A stretch of DNA of 14,620 nt, taken from Clostridia bacterium (lineage in GTDB: Bacteria > Bacillota > Clostridia > Oscillospirales > CAG-272). The position numbers and the translations under genes are program-made. Every line of letters starts with the position of its first letter. Position 1 is the first letter of the stretch. The notes under the pieces are model-generated. The model was not told the DNA's origin. It searched no databases and worked only from the letters and a program-made list of their open reading frames with translations. This document shows, piece by piece, positions 6,257-14,620 of this stretch. The stretch covers positions 1-14,620 of the forward strand of contig JAFTMU010000075.1 in NCBI GenBank assembly GCA_017452215.1, read 5' to 3'.

Positions 6257-7078
6257 ATGTTTTCATTTTTGTCGGATTTTTTAGAAAAAAAGCAGATTGA
6301 TTGCTTTGCTCCCCTGCCCTTGGAGGCGTGTCTTCTGACAAAGCCATACCTTTTGGAAAAGGAAGGGATTGACGCCGGCAGTGTGGTGATGCTTGCCATT
6401 CCTTATTATACCCCTTTTTGTGAGGATCCCACACGCAATCTTTCCGCATACGCCGTCCCAAGGGATTATCATCTTTTTTTTAAGGATCTATTCGGTGAGA
6501 TCCTGACGCTTTTGAACAAACACTTTCCCAAACATCGCTTTGCGGCATTTGCAGATCATTCTCCCATTAACGAGATCGATGCCGCCGCCAAAGCAGGGCT
6601 TGGGGTGATTGGAAAAAACGGATTGCTGATCACGGAAAAATACTCCTCTTACGTCTTTTTGGGGGAGATCATCACCGATGCCATCATTCCCGCCGTGAGT
6701 AAGGAGATCCGTACCTGTTTGGATTGCGGAGCATGTCGTCGGGCGTGTTCCATGACCGAAAAAGGCTGTCCCTGCCTTTCTTCCCTAACGCAAAAAAAGG
6801 GAGAACTAAACGAAGCGGAGAAAGCTTGGCTTCGCTCTCACCCGTTGGTTTGGGGGTGTGATACCTGTCAGGAGGTCTGCCCCCACACAATACAAGCAAA
6901 GAAAAACGGAACCGTCTATTCGCCCATTCCGTTTTTTAACGAGGAACCGATCGGTCATTTGACAGGCGCCGTTTTGGAGCACCTCTCCGACGGGGAATTT
7001 TCCATGCGGGCATATGCTTGGAGAGGGCGAAAAACAATAGAGAGAAATCTGGAACTGAAAGAAGAAAGAAAGGAGTGA
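6257..7078 (+). CDS. queG: Epoxyqueuosine reductase-like protein (QueG family, short form)
   Basis: This 273-residue protein carries two [4Fe-4S] clusters. QueG converts epoxyqueuosine to queuosine in tRNA, using cobalamin and the two clusters. The N-terminal DUF1730-type domain includes DHSPINE (100-106) and the family motif AGLGVIGKNGLLI (113-125). The ferredoxin-like part has C154-x2-C157-x2-C160-x3-C164, a cysteine pair C171/C173 before LSSLT, and C201-x2-C204-x3-C208-P. All cluster cysteines appear present. Many QueG proteins are about 350-390 residues with C-terminal HEAT-like repeats that hold the tRNA. That part is absent here and the protein ends soon after the cluster domain, so it is QueG-like rather than proven QueG. 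The start ATG has only a weak purine-rich AGAAAGAGAAAGAG upstream. addB follows after 4 nt. Confidence 0.8.
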   Translation: MFSFLSDFLEKKQIDCFAPLPLEACLLTKPYLLEKEGIDAGSVVMLAIPYYTPFCEDPTRNLSAYAVPRDYHLFFKDLFGEILTLLNKHFPKHRFAAFADHSPINEIDAAAKAGLGVIGKNGLLITEKYSSYVFLGEIITDAIIPAVSKEIRTCLDCGACRRACSMTEKGCPCLSSLTQKKGELNEAEKAWLRSHPLVWGCDTCQEVCPHTIQAKKNGTVYSPIPFFNEEPIGHLTGAVLEHLSDGEFSMRAYAWRGRKTIERNLELKEERKE

Positions 7079-7082
7079 GTGT

Positions 7083-10000
7083 ATGCTGAAGCTGATTTGC
7101 GGTCCCTCCGGCTCCGGAAAAACCGAAATTTTGATCGATTCTATCCGCAAGGATATTGAAAACGGCGTGCGCTCTTTTTTGCTGATTCCCGAGCAGCAGG
7201 CTTACATCAGCGAGCGGGATATCCCCGCAAAGCTCCCCGAAAATGCGGGGCTCTACTTTGAAACCGTAAACTTTTCAAGGCTTGCGGAGGACGTCTTTCG
7301 CAAATTCGGCGGCGTGACGAAACCCACGGTCAGCGGCGGTGTGCGCACTTTGTTGATGTGGAACACCCTTCGCACCCTTTCTCCTATGCTTTCACAATAC
7401 GGGAAATACGCTGCCGAGGATACCGCTATGACGGCTTTGATGCTGCAAACCCTATCGGAGCTTCGGGCAGGCGGTGTTGACGGCTCCCTTTTAGAGGACG
7501 CTGCTCAAAAATTAGACCCCGCCTCCCCTTTGGCAAAAAAGCTCAACGATCTTGCTCTGATCGATGCAGCGTACCGTTCTGCTTTGGAAAGCTGCTGTGA
7601 GGAGGACACCGAGGACAAGCTCATGCGTCTGTCAAAGGTGTTGAAGGAGCATCGCTTTTTTGGGGGCTGTCACGTTTATATCGACTCCTTTACCAGCTTT
7701 ACAGTACCGGAATACGCCGTTTTATTGGAGATCGTAAAGCAGGCGGACTGTGTAAGCGTAACGCTGTGCGCTGACACCTTCTTTTCAAGACTTCCCCACT
7801 TTCAATGCGTGGCGGAAACCGCCAAAAAGCTGTACAAGCTGGCAAACGCCGCCAATTCGGAGGTGGAAAAGCTACTGCTTTCCTCCCGTGAGGATTCCAT
7901 TCCTCCTGTGTTGCGCATTTTGGAGCGGGATCTTTGGAATTTTTCAATAAAAAAAAGTCAGCGTTGCGCACTTGCTCCATGTGAAGGAGATGCCGTTCGA
8001 CTGTTTTCCGCTTCCAACGTCTACGAGGAGGCAGAGGCTGCCGCTATGCACATTTGCGAGCTGGTACAGGACGGTATGCATTACGGTGATATCGCCGTAG
8101 TGGTTCGTGATACCGAAAGCTATCGAGGTATTTTGGATGCTGCGTTTGAACGCTACAATATTCCCTTTTTCCTCTCGGAGCGCACCGACTTTTCCAGCAA
8201 GCCGCTCTCAAGGTTGATCCTCTCGGCGCTGCGAGCCGTGAGTCACAATTATCGGCAAGCGGACATGATCACACTACTCAAAACAGGACTTTGCGGCATT
8301 GATTTGAAGGATGCTGCTCTGTTTGAGGAATATTGCCAGACCTGGCACATTGGCGGCAAACGCTTTTTTGACGAGGTGTGGAGCATGAACCCCGACGGTC
8401 TTACCACGGATCGCTCCCCCCGTGCCGAGGAGATCCTGGCGGCGGCAAACCGTGTAAGACAACAGCTTGTCACCCCTCTCCTCTCCCTTTCGGCAGAACT
8501 AAAAGCCTCAAAGCGGATGATCGACCGTTGCAAGGCGTTGTATAATTACCTTTGCCGACTGAATATTGCGCACTTGCTATCGGAAAGAGCGAGCAAGGAG
8601 TTAGCGCTTGGACGGCGTCGGGATGCGAGCGAAACACTGCGCCTGTATGCTATGTCCGTAGAAATTCTGACCACGCTCTCCGGATTGATGCCCGAGGAGG
8701 AAGTGACAACAGAGGAATTTCTCTCTGCTTTGGGCTTGATGTTTGCGAGCTTCGATATGGGATCGATCCCCAACACCCACGACTGTGTGGTGATCGGCTC
8801 TGCCTCCACGCTACGGGTGGAAAACGTTCGTGCCTCCCTTCTGCTGGGGCTTTGCGAGGGAGAATTTCCCCGTGCCATCAGTGACGACGGCGTTCTGACC
8901 GAGGCGGACAAGGACACCTTGGAGACCTTGGGCGTCAGCATTTCCTCACGCTCTGCCCTGCGTTCCTCGGAGGAATTGTTATACGTTTACCGTGCCATTG
9001 CAAAGCCTCGGGAAAAGCTTTCGCTGTTTACCGTGGCGCAGGAGATCGACGGCTCCACCCGCACCCCCTCCTTGGCATTCTCCCGAGTCGCATTTTTGCT
9101 GGATCGTACACCTGAGGAATTTCACTTGGATGAGATCCGCCGTGCAGAGGCCGATCCCGAGGAATCGGAAGCCGAAAAATTAAAGGCATTGCCCATGTCT
9201 CCTCACACCTCCCTGCGGCTCTCGCAATCCAGGATCCAGGCATTTGTCCTGTGTCCTTACCGATATTACAGCACCTATCGGCTGCGCCTGCGTGAAACGA
9301 AGGATTCCACGCCCTCCTATGCCGACGACGGTGTATTTATGCACTACGTATTCGAACACTTTTTGAAGTCCTCCATTGATGAGAACGGCGCTTTGCATTT
9401 ACCGTCGGTTGAGGACACCGAAAAAATCGCAGACAACATTATCGAACGTTATCTTGCCCAGGTCTCCCCCTTTTCCTTTGACTTAGAGGACAGCCGACTG
9501 CTCCATCTCTACGCACGTCTGCGCAAGCTTTCGATTTTAATGCTCAAGGAAATCCTGATGGAGATCCGAACCAGCCAATTTGTCCCTTACCGATTCGAGC
9601 AAGGGATCGGGACCCCCGGCGAAAACAGCCTCCCGCCTGTCAAGATCGGGCTTGCCAACGGCGCCACCGTGATCCTTTCGGGAAAGATCGACCGTGTGGA
9701 TCTTTGGCGCAACGGAGATCAGGTATATTTGCGTGTGGTGGATTACAAATCCGGCAAGCACACCTTTTCCCTGGACGAGGTACGCACGGGAATGGATATT
9801 CAGCTGGTGCTCTATCTTTTTGCCGTGCTCAACGCACAAAAGGATGCCTTGCCCGCAGGAGCGGAATATCTTTTCGCCTCTACCGAAAAGGGACAGACCG
9901 AAATCAAGCGTAGCGGCTTTTATCTCGATGAGGAGCAGATCAAGTCTGCCATGAACGGGGAGAGCGACCAATTCTATACGAAAAAGCTGTTGGGACAAAG

Positions 10001-10157
10001 CCTTGATGGAATCCAAGCACTGGAAGCCGACATGAAAACGGCAGTATCTGCCGTTGCGGAACGGATCTTGGCAGGAGAAGCAGACAAGACCCCCTCGGAG
10101 GAGGCTTGTGCCTTTTGCCCCGTGCGCTCCCACTGCAACAAAGCATATCATAAATGA
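7083..10157 (+). CDS. addB: Helicase-nuclease subunit AddB
   Basis: This is the 1024-residue subunit of the AddAB helicase-nuclease, which processes double-strand DNA ends for RecA-dependent repair and responds to Chi-type sites. It begins with the Walker A-like GPSGSGKT (7-14), kept in AddB although the helicase part is not a working motor. The C-terminal nuclease domain has GKIDRVD (867-873) and VVDYKSGK with D887 and K889, followed by QLVLYLF. The iron-sulfur staple is intact: C724 (VLCPYRYY) pairs with C1009, C1012 and C1018 at the extreme C-terminus. The protein is somewhat shorter than B. subtilis AddB (1166). AGGAG lies 7 nt before the ATG. It overlaps the addA frame by ATGA, as expected for a heterodimer made in equal amounts. 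Confidence 0.96.
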   Translation: MLKLICGPSGSGKTEILIDSIRKDIENGVRSFLLIPEQQAYISERDIPAKLPENAGLYFETVNFSRLAEDVFRKFGGVTKPTVSGGVRTLLMWNTLRTLSPMLSQYGKYAAEDTAMTALMLQTLSELRAGGVDGSLLEDAAQKLDPASPLAKKLNDLALIDAAYRSALESCCEEDTEDKLMRLSKVLKEHRFFGGCHVYIDSFTSFTVPEYAVLLEIVKQADCVSVTLCADTFFSRLPHFQCVAETAKKLYKLANAANSEVEKLLLSSREDSIPPVLRILERDLWNFSIKKSQRCALAPCEGDAVRLFSASNVYEEAEAAAMHICELVQDGMHYGDIAVVVRDTESYRGILDAAFERYNIPFFLSERTDFSSKPLSRLILSALRAVSHNYRQADMITLLKTGLCGIDLKDAALFEEYCQTWHIGGKRFFDEVWSMNPDGLTTDRSPRAEEILAAANRVRQQLVTPLLSLSAELKASKRMIDRCKALYNYLCRLNIAHLLSERASKELALGRRRDASETLRLYAMSVEILTTLSGLMPEEEVTTEEFLSALGLMFASFDMGSIPNTHDCVVIGSASTLRVENVRASLLLGLCEGEFPRAISDDGVLTEADKDTLETLGVSISSRSALRSSEELLYVYRAIAKPREKLSLFTVAQEIDGSTRTPSLAFSRVAFLLDRTPEEFHLDEIRRAEADPEESEAEKLKALPMSPHTSLRLSQSRIQAFVLCPYRYYSTYRLRLRETKDSTPSYADDGVFMHYVFEHFLKSSIDENGALHLPSVEDTEKIADNIIERYLAQVSPFSFDLEDSRLLHLYARLRKLSILMLKEILMEIRTSQFVPYRFEQGIGTPGENSLPPVKIGLANGATVILSGKIDRVDLWRNGDQVYLRVVDYKSGKHTFSLDEVRTGMDIQLVLYLFAVLNAQKDALPAGAEYLFASTEKGQTEIKRSGFYLDEEQIKSAMNGESDQFYTKKLLGQSLDGIQALEADMKTAVSAVAERILAGEADKTPSEEACAFCPVRSHCNKAYHK

Positions 10158-10171
10158 AAGGAGACCAAAGG

Positions 10172-13100
10172 ATGAAAAGAACGTGGACGTCCTCACAAGA
10201 GGCGGCAATGAATATTCGTGGCAAGACCCTTTTGGTCTCCGCAGCCGCCGGCTCCGGTAAAACCAGCGTTTTGACTGAACGGATCATCCGCACGCTGACC
10301 GACACTGAAAATCCTTGCGATCTTTCCCGTGTTTTGGTAGTAACCTTTACCCGTGCCGCCGCAAAGGAGCTGAAAGCCCGTATTGCCGACGCCTTGACCC
10401 AAGCCTTGGCGGAAAATCCCGAAAACGAGCATCTTTCCCGTCAGCTCTTCCTGCTTGGAAGTGCACAGATCTCCACCATCGACTCTTTTTTCCAAAAGGC
10501 AGTCAGAGCAAATTTCGATCAGCTCTCGCTTCCCTCCACCTTTCGCATTGCAGATGAGAGCGAGACCCTGCCCATCTGCATGGAGGTGCTGGACGGGCTG
10601 ATCGAGGAATACTATCAAAAATACACTCCAAAGGGAGAGCAAATCTCCAATTCCCCATTTCTGCGCTTGGAGGGCAATCGCTTTGCCGAGGTAATGGATC
10701 ATCTGGTCTCTAACCGCAGTGACGGAAAGCTCAATTTTCTCCTTTTGGATTTTGCAAAGGAATTTGAATCCGACCCTCGGGGCATTGAAGCGCTAAAGAC
10801 TTGTGCCGAGGATCTGTACGACAGCGCCGAAAAGGAGTATTTCGATTGCTCCTTTGGAAGATCTCTTTCAAAATATCTGCAAGAAACCTTTGAGGGCTTT
10901 TTGCTCTTTTTGAAGGAAACGGAAAACCATCTCGACGCCGCCCAAGATATGCGTGGTTCTTGCCTCGGTCTTGTGCAAATGGATCAGCAGTTTTGCTCCG
11001 CTGTCTTGGAGGGCATTGAAAGCAAAAATTACGAGCGTGTGCGCAAGGTGATCCTTTCCTTTGTTAGCGGAAGATTCCCCACGGTCAAAAATAAGACCCG
11101 TGAGGTGCTTGCCTATCAGGAGTGGAGAGACAAATTCAAGGAAACGGTAACAAAAAAATTGCAACCAATGGTCAATTTTTCCAAGGAAGCCGTACGGGAG
11201 CAAATGCTTCGCACCGCAGATATGTGCTCCGTTCTGTATGATTTCTTTTCGGAGTATCAATCCAGATTGATGGACGAGAAAAAGCAAAGAGGGATCCTCG
11301 AGCACAACGACATTCGTGCGCTCCTTTACCGCTTGCTTACCGATCGGGACGGAAATGCCTCGCAATTTGCACGTTCCCTCTCCTCTCAATACGATGCCGT
11401 TTACATTGACGAGTATCAGGACGTGGATCTTTTACAGGATCGCATCTTTGCGCTTGTGGGTGAGAATCGCCGTTTTATGGTGGGTGATATCAAGCAAAGC
11501 ATCTACGGCTTTCGTGGCAGCGAGCCTGCCATATTCGCCGCCTACCGCCGCTCTCTCCCCCTTTATACTCAGCCCGAGGCGGAAAATGCCGAGGGAAACT
11601 GTGTATTTATGTCGGATAACTTTCGCTGCAACGAGCCTGTGATCCGATTTGCAAACCAGATCTGCTCCTTCTTGTTCTCCGCTTGTGAGGAAAGCGTTGG
11701 CTACCGTCCGCAGGACGATCTGGTCTATTCAAAAAAGCCCGTTGAGGGGATCGTTCCCTCTCCCGTTGAGCTTGCCGTATTCGGTGCTACTCCCCGTGGG
11801 GTGACAGGGGAAAACGGCGAAAAAACCCGTGAGGAAGCCGTTTGGGTGGCTGCGAAGATCTCGGAGCTGCTCCGAGGCGGTACGTTGGATTCCGGAGAGG
11901 CAATCACCCCCTCGGACATTGCGATCCTTGTGCGCAATCGCTCCCAAGGGGACGCTTACGTCAAGGAGCTGAAAAAGCTGAACATCCCCGTAGCCGCCTC
12001 GGTGAGCACGGATATTTTGCACGATCCACTTCTTTTGGATACGTTGAATCTGCTTCGTACCGTTGATAATCCTTATCGGGATCTTTCCCTCTCCGAATTT
12101 TTGCTCTCCTCTCTTGGCGGCTTTTCCTTGGAGGAGCTTGACACCGTTCGGGAAAGCGGAGGTGCCACAAGCGCCCTCTTTGACGCTGTGCAAGGATATG
12201 CGGCAGAAAATAAAGGCACGCCCTTGGCGCATAAGACACGGGAAATTTCGGAATGGATCCTGGAAAAGCAAAGGATTTCTTCCGTTTTGCCTGCCGACCG
12301 TTTTTTGAGACAGTTATACCGGGAGGAGCGCTTGCTCTCCCATGCCAACACGCCTGCCCTATTGCTTCTTTACGAACAGGCACGGATCTATCAACGCTCC
12401 TCGTTCTGCGGTCTGTACGGATTTCTTTCCCATTTTTCCAAGCTTTTGGAAAGCGGAAAGGTATCGGCAGACGGATTCTGCAAAGCGGAAAAATCTGTTA
12501 CGGTGATGACCATGCACCACTCCAAGGGCTTGGAATTTCCTGTGGTATTTTTGTGCTCTCTGGGATCTCCCTTCAATAAGGATGACGGAAAAAAGACATT
12601 GCTCTATCATCGCTCGGTGGGCTGTGCTACCAAACTTTACAACCGAATTACCGGAAACACCGACGATACGGCGCTGCGTTTAGCGCTCCGTCAGCACATT
12701 GACGGTGAGCAAGCGGAGGAAAGCATCCGCACGCTTTACGTAGCCCTTACACGGGCAAGAGAACGCCTGTTCGTTACGGGAACCCTGAGCGGAAAATACG
12801 ATTCTGCCGTTTCGGGGGCTTCTCTGATCCGCCGAGCACACCGCTCCTCCATTCTCGGAGCATCCTGCTTCCTGCAATGGATCCTTGCGGCAATGCAGGA
12901 AAAGGAAGCAAACACCACGGACTTCCCCTGTGTCTCCCACCATTTCCCTTACGGATCTGTGGAGGCGGGGATTTCTCTGGCAGAGGTGCCCGAGGACGAC
13001 GGCGGAAGCGTTTCCATCAGTGAAATGTCGATGCATTACGCCAAAATTTGCAAATCCCATCAAGAAAAAGCATACGAGCTTGCATTTTTGCAGGGACTTC

Positions 13101-13846
13101 CCACCAAGGTGGCCGCTTCCAAGCTACGCTCGGATCTTTTAGACGACCTTTTGGACGAGGATGACTCCGACGGGGGCAACGAAAAGGCGGTAGAGCTGAT
13201 GCAAGCTGCTCCCCCTGCGTTCGAGCGACTGTTACAGGAAAATGACCTTCCTTCGGCAACAGACGTTGGAACGGCAACCCATGCTTTTTTGGAGTTTTGT
13301 GATTTTGACCTCTTGAAACAGAGCAGCATCGAGGAGGAATGTACCCGATTGGTAGAAAAAGGATTTCTCTTGGAGCAATCTGCAAGCATCATTTCCAAGG
13401 AACAATTGCGTCTGTTTCAAAAGAGCGACCTTTTTGCCCTGATCCAAAAGGCAAAAACGGTTCACAGGGAGCAAACATTCGGCATCTTTCTTCCTATGGA
13501 GCATCTGACCGCAAAGGAAGAACGCAAGGATACGTTCCGTGGGCACAGCATTTTCGTGCAGGGCTCTATTGATCTATTGTTGATCATGCCCGACGGAAAA
13601 ATGCTCCTGATCGATTATAAGACCGACCGCATCTCCCATGCAGAGAGGCAGGATCCTATGCTTCTTGCCGACAGGATGCAGACTGCACATTCAGATCAGT
13701 TGGCCTCCTATGCCGTTGCAGTGAACCAATTGCTTGGAAGATTTCCCGATGAAATGTATATCTATTCCCTCCCCCTTGGAGGTACCGTCCCCTTGGTACG
13801 GGAGGAGATCGTCAAAAAGGCAAAAAAACTGCAAAAAACCTCTTGA
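10172..13846 (+). CDS. addA: Helicase-nuclease subunit AddA
   Basis: This 1224-residue UvrD/Rep-type superfamily 1 helicase is fused to a RecB-type nuclease and partners AddB. Motifs in order: Q-motif region TWTSSQ (4-9), Walker A AAAGSGKT with K30, Ia VVTFTRAAAKEL, Ic-like ISTIDSFF, Walker B DEYQD starting at D413, III GDIKQSIYGFRG, V TMHHSKGLEFPVV, and VI LYVALTRARERL. The nuclease domain has GTATHAFLE, GSIDLL (D1134) and LLIDYKTD (D1148, K1150). All motor and nuclease residues look intact. I chose the ATG at 10172 because AAAGGAG (10157-10163) lies 8 nt upstream. The earlier ATG at 10154, which overlaps the addB stop, would add six residues and has no good ribosome binding site. Length matches B. 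subtilis AddA (1232). The stop codon lies inside the -35 box of the next promoter. Confidence 0.97.
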   Translation: MKRTWTSSQEAAMNIRGKTLLVSAAAGSGKTSVLTERIIRTLTDTENPCDLSRVLVVTFTRAAAKELKARIADALTQALAENPENEHLSRQLFLLGSAQISTIDSFFQKAVRANFDQLSLPSTFRIADESETLPICMEVLDGLIEEYYQKYTPKGEQISNSPFLRLEGNRFAEVMDHLVSNRSDGKLNFLLLDFAKEFESDPRGIEALKTCAEDLYDSAEKEYFDCSFGRSLSKYLQETFEGFLLFLKETENHLDAAQDMRGSCLGLVQMDQQFCSAVLEGIESKNYERVRKVILSFVSGRFPTVKNKTREVLAYQEWRDKFKETVTKKLQPMVNFSKEAVREQMLRTADMCSVLYDFFSEYQSRLMDEKKQRGILEHNDIRALLYRLLTDRDGNASQFARSLSSQYDAVYIDEYQDVDLLQDRIFALVGENRRFMVGDIKQSIYGFRGSEPAIFAAYRRSLPLYTQPEAENAEGNCVFMSDNFRCNEPVIRFANQICSFLFSACEESVGYRPQDDLVYSKKPVEGIVPSPVELAVFGATPRGVTGENGEKTREEAVWVAAKISELLRGGTLDSGEAITPSDIAILVRNRSQGDAYVKELKKLNIPVAASVSTDILHDPLLLDTLNLLRTVDNPYRDLSLSEFLLSSLGGFSLEELDTVRESGGATSALFDAVQGYAAENKGTPLAHKTREISEWILEKQRISSVLPADRFLRQLYREERLLSHANTPALLLLYEQARIYQRSSFCGLYGFLSHFSKLLESGKVSADGFCKAEKSVTVMTMHHSKGLEFPVVFLCSLGSPFNKDDGKKTLLYHRSVGCATKLYNRITGNTDDTALRLALRQHIDGEQAEESIRTLYVALTRARERLFVTGTLSGKYDSAVSGASLIRRAHRSSILGASCFLQWILAAMQEKEANTTDFPCVSHHFPYGSVEAGISLAEVPEDDGGSVSISEMSMHYAKICKSHQEKAYELAFLQGLPTKVAASKLRSDLLDDLLDEDDSDGGNEKAVELMQAAPPAFERLLQENDLPSATDVGTATHAFLEFCDFDLLKQSSIEEECTRLVEKGFLLEQSASIISKEQLRLFQKSDLFALIQKAKTVHREQTFGIFLPMEHLTAKEERKDTFRGHSIFVQGSIDLLLIMPDGKMLLIDYKTDRISHAERQDPMLLADRMQTAHSDQLASYAVAVNQLLGRFPDEMYIYSLPLGGTVPLVREEIVKKAKKLQKTS

Positions 13847-13871
13847 CAGAAATTGGTTTTGGGAGTATAAT
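13843..13871 (+). promoter_or_regulatory. Strong sigma-A-type promoter of the permease gene
   Basis: A perfect -35 TTGACA (13843-13848) and a perfect -10 TATAAT (13866-13871) are separated by 17 nt. The TGA inside TTGACA is the addA stop codon. The start point would be near 13878, about 46 nt before the permease ATG. There is no terminator between addA and this promoter, so some read-through from the addBA operon is likely. Confidence 0.9.
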
Positions 13872-13925
13872 AACGGGCGTTGCGTACAAATAAGTCACGG
13901 ACAGAAAGGGAGCGCCCGTTATTAT
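13867..13925. repeat. Inverted repeat spanning -10 box to start codon
   Basis: ATAATAACGGGCG (13867-13879) and CGCCCGTTATTAT (13913-13925) are perfect 13-bp complements, 33 nt apart. A further G-T and T-A pair is possible on the inner side. The left arm contains most of the -10 box. The right arm contains the first two bases of the ATG and lies directly after the ribosome binding site. In a transcript from the local promoter most of the left arm is not copied. In read-through RNA from addA the stem would form and hide the start codon. Confidence 0.85.
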
Positions 13926-14620
13926 GACCTATCAAAAGCAGTTTCATAAAGGCGTTGATTTTCATCACCTCCTTCATAAAATTTTATCCTTTGTCAGGCA
14001 AAACGTGGTTATCTGCGTTGCCGTTCTTCTTGCCATAGGAACCTCTTTGGTCGTTCCGCCGGATGCAAGCTATGCCTCCTATTTTGATTGGAAAACGCTG
14101 ACCTGTCTGTTTTCCACACTGGCGGTGATCTGCGCCTTGAAGAATATCAAATTTTTCACGGTTTTAGCAAGAAAGATCGTGGACTGTACGGGAAATCTGC
14201 GTATGGCAGCGCTCGCCTTGGTCTACATCATCTTTATCGGGTCGATGCTCATCAGCAACGACATGGCGCTTTTGACCTTTTTGCCTCTCGGATATTTCGT
14301 TTTATCCTCCACCGGCAAGGAAAAGCATATGGCTTACATCTTTATTATGCAAAACATTGCCGCAAATCTTGGCGGAATGCTGACTCCGTTCGGGAATCCG
14401 CAAAACCTGTATCTGTACAGTAAATTCAACATCCCCACGGGAGAATTTATGCAGATCATGCTGATCCCGTTTTTGGCTGCCATTGCCTTGATCACGCTTT
14501 GTTGCCTGTTCTTACCCAAGGAGCCCCTCTCTATCACCGAGGCATGCCCCTTTCGATTGCCCAAGGGAAGAACGATTATCTACCTTTTGCTTTTCCTTTT
14601 CTCCATCGTTATCGTCTTTC
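13924..14620 (+). CDS. ArsB/NhaD-type (SLC13-like) ion permease, 3' end beyond the window
   Basis: The frame opens at the ATG and continues without a stop to the window edge, giving 232 residues of a multi-pass membrane protein. Predicted membrane segments lie at about 27-44, 57-73, 94-111, 113-128, 138-152, 174-197 and 216-232. SNDMALLTFLPLG (111-123) and QNIAANLGGMLTPFGNPQN (143-161) match the two conserved loops of the ion-transporter superfamily that includes ArsB, NhaD and CitM-like permeases. Substrate cannot be decided; arsenite, Na+/H+ exchange and dicarboxylates all occur in the superfamily, and no ars genes are visible. A ribosome binding site AGGGAG lies 11 nt before the ATG, a rather long spacing. 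It has its own strong promoter and is preceded by an inverted repeat that includes the start codon. Confidence 0.85.
   Translation, partial: MTYQKQFHKGVDFHHLLHKILSFVRQNVVICVAVLLAIGTSLVVPPDASYASYFDWKTLTCLFSTLAVICALKNIKFFTVLARKIVDCTGNLRMAALALVYIIFIGSMLISNDMALLTFLPLGYFVLSSTGKEKHMAYIFIMQNIAANLGGMLTPFGNPQNLYLYSKFNIPTGEFMQIMLIPFLAAIALITLCCLFLPKEPLSITEACPFRLPKGRTIIYLLLFLFSIVIVF

Noticed and set aside
6036..6461. Minus-strand open frame of 141 codons covering the intergenic region and the start of queG.
   Set aside because: It overlaps htrA's start and runs antisense to queG and across both promoter candidates, and its translation shows no domain.
10154..10171. Upstream ATG giving a six-residue longer AddA.
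   Set aside because: It overlaps the addB stop but lacks a good ribosome binding site. AAAGGAG is placed correctly for the ATG at 10172, where family similarity also begins.
9537..10208. Minus-strand open frame of 223 codons.
   Set aside because: It is antisense to the conserved nuclease domain of addB and has no motif or ribosome binding site.
1..14620. Search for CRISPR arrays, insertion sequences, toxin-antitoxin pairs, defence genes or a prophage.
   Set aside because: I saw no regularly spaced repeats, no transposase or integrase motif, no small paired genes and no anti-phage signature other than AddAB, which is a general repair enzyme.

Overview
The window looks like ordinary chromosomal DNA from a low-to-mid GC Firmicute, most likely a gut-type Clostridia. 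The evidence is AddAB (not RecBCD) as the recombination nuclease, strong sigma-A-type promoters (TTGACA / 17 nt / TATAAT), GGAGG-type ribosome binding sites, an OmpR-family two-component pair next to a membrane-anchored HtrA, and tightly packed operons with 4-nt ATGA overlaps. I cannot name the genus from sequence alone.

Layout. Positions 1-260 hold a minus-strand tRNA-Lys(TTT) gene with its own promoter and two downstream hairpins. One hairpin is a 69-bp near-perfect palindrome whose arms contain the 3' end of the tRNA. Positions 351-6042 are a minus-strand gene train read from right to left: a membrane-anchored HtrA-like serine protease, an OmpR-type response regulator, a sensor histidine kinase, an RlmA-like 23S rRNA methyltransferase, a family 2 glycosyltransferase and a HemG-like flavodoxin-domain protein. 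Gaps are 25 nt or less and several genes overlap, so one operon is likely. Positions 6043-6256 are a divergent intergenic region with a promoter candidate for each direction and two inverted repeats. Positions 6257-13846 are a plus-strand operon: a short QueG-like iron-sulfur protein, then addB and addA. At 13843 a strong promoter begins inside the addA stop codon and drives an ArsB/NhaD-type permease (13924 onward), which runs off the right edge.

How the genes fit together. The protease, response regulator and kinase resemble a cell-envelope quality-control loop of the CssRS/HtrA kind, with the difference that all three sit in one transcription unit. AddB and AddA form the heterodimeric helicase-nuclease that resects double-strand breaks. 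The remaining genes (rRNA methylation, glycosyl transfer to an unknown acceptor, flavodoxin, queuosine-type reductase, permease) look like housekeeping or nutrient genes that share transcription with their neighbours.

I found no convincing new defence, mobile or biosynthetic system. The observations most worth checking are the tRNA-derived palindrome at 103-171, the inverted repeat joining the -10 box to the start codon of the permease gene (13867-13925), and a tyrosine-rich stretch in the PDZ region of the HtrA protein.
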